Shown: piece by piece, positions 40,356-42,389 of the stretch
Layout: the number at the start of each line of letters is the position of its first letter
Position numbering within the stretch: the first letter of the stretch is position 1
Assembly (NCBI GenBank): GCA_022841245.1
Contig: JALHRW010000018.1
Coordinates: 1 to 42,389, forward strand
Origin: Planctomycetota bacterium
GTDB taxonomy: Bacteria; Planctomycetota; UBA11346
DNA: 42,389 nt
Direction of reading: 5' to 3'
Translations under genes and position numbers: made by a program
The notes under the pieces: model-generated
What the model was told of the DNA's origin: nothing
The model's database searches: none
Seen by the model: only the letters and a program-made list of their open reading frames with translations

Positions 40356-42258
40356 CCGGGAAGAACTTCGCCATCGCTCCGATGGCATGCCCAGCCGGGA
40401 TGGACGAGCCGAGCTGGTCGAGGCTGAACACATCCGCCGGCAGGTTCAACGAGGCGCGCACGCGCTCCATCGTCGCCGGGACGAACGGATGCAGCATGAT
40501 CATCAGGTTCTTGAGCACGTGGAAGCTGGTGAACAGGGCGTCGCGCCGCGCCTCCTCGGGGAAGCGGTCGTCGTGCGGCTTGTGCTGCGCGAACTGCGAA
40601 TTCACCGTGCGAGCGTAGTTCTCGATCTCGAACAGCAGCGACGGGTAGTCGGCGCGGTCCATCGCCTTGACGTAGCGGCCGACGATGCGCGTGGTCTCGG
40701 CCAGCACCTTGGGGTCGAGCCTCCCCTCAGGTACGCGGCCGCCGAACTTGCCGTGGCAGGCCGAGATCGGCTTCTCGAACGCGGCATTCATCGGCCCGGC
40801 GAGGAAGTCGTTGCGCTCGGTGAACTTGGCGAAGTCGAAGTCGCTCGGCCGCTCGGCCAGTGCGATCATCGCCATGTAGTAGCGCACCTGGTCGACGTCG
40901 AAGCCCTTCTCATCGATCAGCTGGTCGCCGGTGAAGAAGTTGCCGCGGCTCTTGCTCATCTTCTCGCCGCTGACCAGCAGATGGCAGTTGGCGATCACGT
41001 CGGTGAGCTGCAGCTCGCCTGTGATCGGCAGGCGCTGCGGGTCGGCCTGCGAGCCGATCCACATCGCGCCCTGCATGAGGACGTAGAAGAAGACGTTGTC
41101 CTGGCCGAGGAACTGCACCACCCGCGCCTGCGGATCGGTCCAGTAATCCTTCCACTCCTCGGGGTTCCGGCCCTTCTGCGCCAGTGCCACCTGGGTGAAC
41201 GGGATCGGCGCGATCAGCGAATCCGGCCACACGTAGAGGGTCTTGCCGGCCAGCTCGGGATCGACCGGCGGCAGCGGGATGCCCCACGAGATGTCGCGGC
41301 TGATCGAGCGGTGCGCCCACTCGTCGGCCAGCTGGCTGTCGATGCCGGCCGCGGTCAGCGCCGCACGGCCCGTGGCCAGCGCCGCCTTGTCGGCGAACTG
41401 CAGCAGCACGCGCTTGCCGGCGGTGTACTTCATCTTGTGCGCCGGCAGGCCCGCCTTCAGTTCCTTGTAGGCCGCCTCGTGGGTGTTGGGGAAGTGCAGC
41501 GCTGGCATCACCCGGTCGAGCGGATCGGCGAGCGAGCCGCGCCGCCAGGTCTTCTCCTTGCCCTGCAGCCATTGCTTGAGGACGTCGGACACCGCCCACA
41601 TGTCGAGCCACCAGTGCGCCGTCTCGCGCATCTCCGGCGTGGCGTCGGACAGCGAGCTGACCGGGCTGATCAGCTCCGCTGGGTCGTGCTGGTGGCCGCA
41701 GCGCTCGCACTCGTCGCTGTAGGCGTCGGTGGCGTTGCACTTCGGGTTCGGGCAGGTGCCGCGCACGTAGCGATCCGGCAGGAAGCGGCCGATCTTCGGG
41801 TCGAACCACTGCTTGCTGCGCTTCTTGCTGAGCAGCCCGTTGGCGTGCAGGCGCTTGAGGATATCCTGCGAGATCGCCACATGCTTGGCGAAGCACTCCG
41901 GCCGCGAGGTGCCGCTGTAGGTGTCGAGGCTGATGCCGTAGCGGTCGAGGGTCGCCTTCTGCTTGGCGTGCAATTCGGCGAGGAACTCCTGCACCGGCTT
42001 GCCGGCCTTGGCCGCCGCCAGCTCCGAGGTGCTGCCGTGATCGTCGGTGCCGCAGACGAACAGCACCTTGTCGCCGCCGATGAGCATGCGGCACCAGCGC
42101 GCATAGATGTCGGCCGGCAGGTGCGCCCCGGCGAGGTGGCCGACGTGCAGCGGGCCGTTGGCGTAGGGCATGCCCGCGGTCACCACCATGCGCGTCGGGC
42201 GCTTGAGCCGCGACAGGATGGTGGGGATATCGGGCGGGCCGGAGGGAGGCGCGGTCAT
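40330..42258 (-). CDS. metG: Methionyl-tRNA synthetase
   Basis: Class I aminoacyl-tRNA synthetase charging tRNA-Met, 642 residues. HVGHLAGAHLPADIYARWC (residues 38-56) contains the HIGH motif, and GEKMSKSRGN (431-440) the KMSKS motif. A zinc knuckle has C169-x4-C174 (CPNPKC) and C184-x2-C187 (CERC). The catalytic core reads SISRDISWGIPLP and LYVWPDSLIAPI, a variant of the common ISRD..YFG and YVWLDA..GY motifs. The C-terminal ~100-residue tRNA-binding (EMAP-like) domain of longer MetGs is absent. ATG 42258 is chosen over 42294, since the first residues of the longer form are not family-like. Confidence 0.94.
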   Translation of the reverse strand: MTAPPSGPPDIPTILSRLKRPTRMVVTAGMPYANGPLHVGHLAGAHLPADIYARWCRMLIGGDKVLFVCGTDDHGSTSELAAAKAGKPVQEFLAELHAKQKATLDRYGISLDTYSGTSRPECFAKHVAISQDILKRLHANGLLSKKRSKQWFDPKIGRFLPDRYVRGTCPNPKCNATDAYSDECERCGHQHDPAELISPVSSLSDATPEMRETAHWWLDMWAVSDVLKQWLQGKEKTWRRGSLADPLDRVMPALHFPNTHEAAYKELKAGLPAHKMKYTAGKRVLLQFADKAALATGRAALTAAGIDSQLADEWAHRSISRDISWGIPLPPVDPELAGKTLYVWPDSLIAPIPFTQVALAQKGRNPEEWKDYWTDPQARVVQFLGQDNVFFYVLMQGAMWIGSQADPQRLPITGELQLTDVIANCHLLVSGEKMSKSRGNFFTGDQLIDEKGFDVDQVRYYMAMIALAERPSDFDFAKFTERNDFLAGPMNAAFEKPISACHGKFGGRVPEGRLDPKVLAETTRIVGRYVKAMDRADYPSLLFEIENYARTVNSQFAQHKPHDDRFPEEARRDALFTSFHVLKNLMIMLHPFVPATMERVRASLNLPADVFSLDQLGSSIPAGHAIGAMAKFFPATAPPPTH

Positions 42259-42303
42259 GGCGGAAGCGTTGTAGGAACAGGGGGGCATGGGCAAAGCGAT
42301 CAG

Positions 42304-42389
42304 CCAGCGGCCAGCGACCAGCAGCCAGCGGCCAGCGGCCAGCGGCCAGCGGCCAGCGGCCAGCGGCCAGCGGCCAGCGGCCAGCGGCC
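42304..42389. repeat. Heptanucleotide tandem array (CCAGCGG)n, runs off window
   Basis: At least twelve 7-base units (CCAGCGG, CCAGCGA, CCAGCAG, then nine CCAGCGG) continue past the right edge. It lies 45 bases upstream of the metG start. Same unit as at 21607-21718, with similar CCAGCGA/CCAGCAG variants near the edge. Confidence 0.95.

Overview
The window is a gene-dense, high-GC bacterial chromosome segment with about 42 protein genes and no RNA genes, phage genes or transposases that I could see. The small intergenic repeats (GCGGGCTTCAGCCCGC hairpins, CACAGGAGACACAGAG arms, CTTGGCG runs, heptanucleotide arrays), the GYF_2-like and PDZ-only envelope proteins and the high GC remind me of Planctomycetota or another PVC-type lineage. 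That is an impression only; no rRNA or lineage-defining gene is present.

Layout. 1-5808: a PAP2 phosphatase running off the left edge (-), then uxaC, rpsA with a strong terminator, and a coupled pyrB-pyrI pair (+). 5816-7828 (-): an EctB-type aminotransferase, a small helical protein and a CysO-like sulfur carrier. 8046-10212 (-): an M17 aminopeptidase, trpF and a 56-residue membrane protein, joined by GTGA stop/start overlaps. 10362-13966 (+): two paralogous membrane proteins with a GYF_2-like N-terminal domain and two secreted PDZ-only proteins, function unknown. 14124-16084 (-): pyrC and a SanA-like protein, divergent from an M20D amidohydrolase. 17242-20598 (-): a ZnuABC-type metal importer coupled to an M28 peptidase, behind a Fur/Zur-like box and divergent from a stand-alone RlmK-type rRNA methyltransferase.

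21719-32440 (-) is a sulfur-assimilation block: an XRE-cupin regulator, two sulfate-binding proteins, CysT-CysW-CysA, MetY, CysK and a MetB/MetC-type enzyme, followed by a CPA2 antiporter. It covers sulfate uptake and the final insertion of sulfide into cysteine or homocysteine; the sulfate reduction genes are not here. 32507-34958 (-) is an AlgI/AlgJ-type O-acetylation pair. 35072-39414 (-) is fabH followed by E1-alpha, E1-beta and E2 of a 2-oxoacid dehydrogenase complex, which suggests acyl-CoA primers for (branched) fatty acid synthesis. A membrane-anchored unknown (+) and metG (-) close the window.

The most striking non-coding signal is a 130-nt element present twice (7872-8002 and 37257-37386). 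The two copies differ at many bases, yet their predicted stems are kept by paired changes. This points to a selected structured RNA or mobile hairpin element, and both copies lie directly ahead of minus-strand genes in the same orientation.
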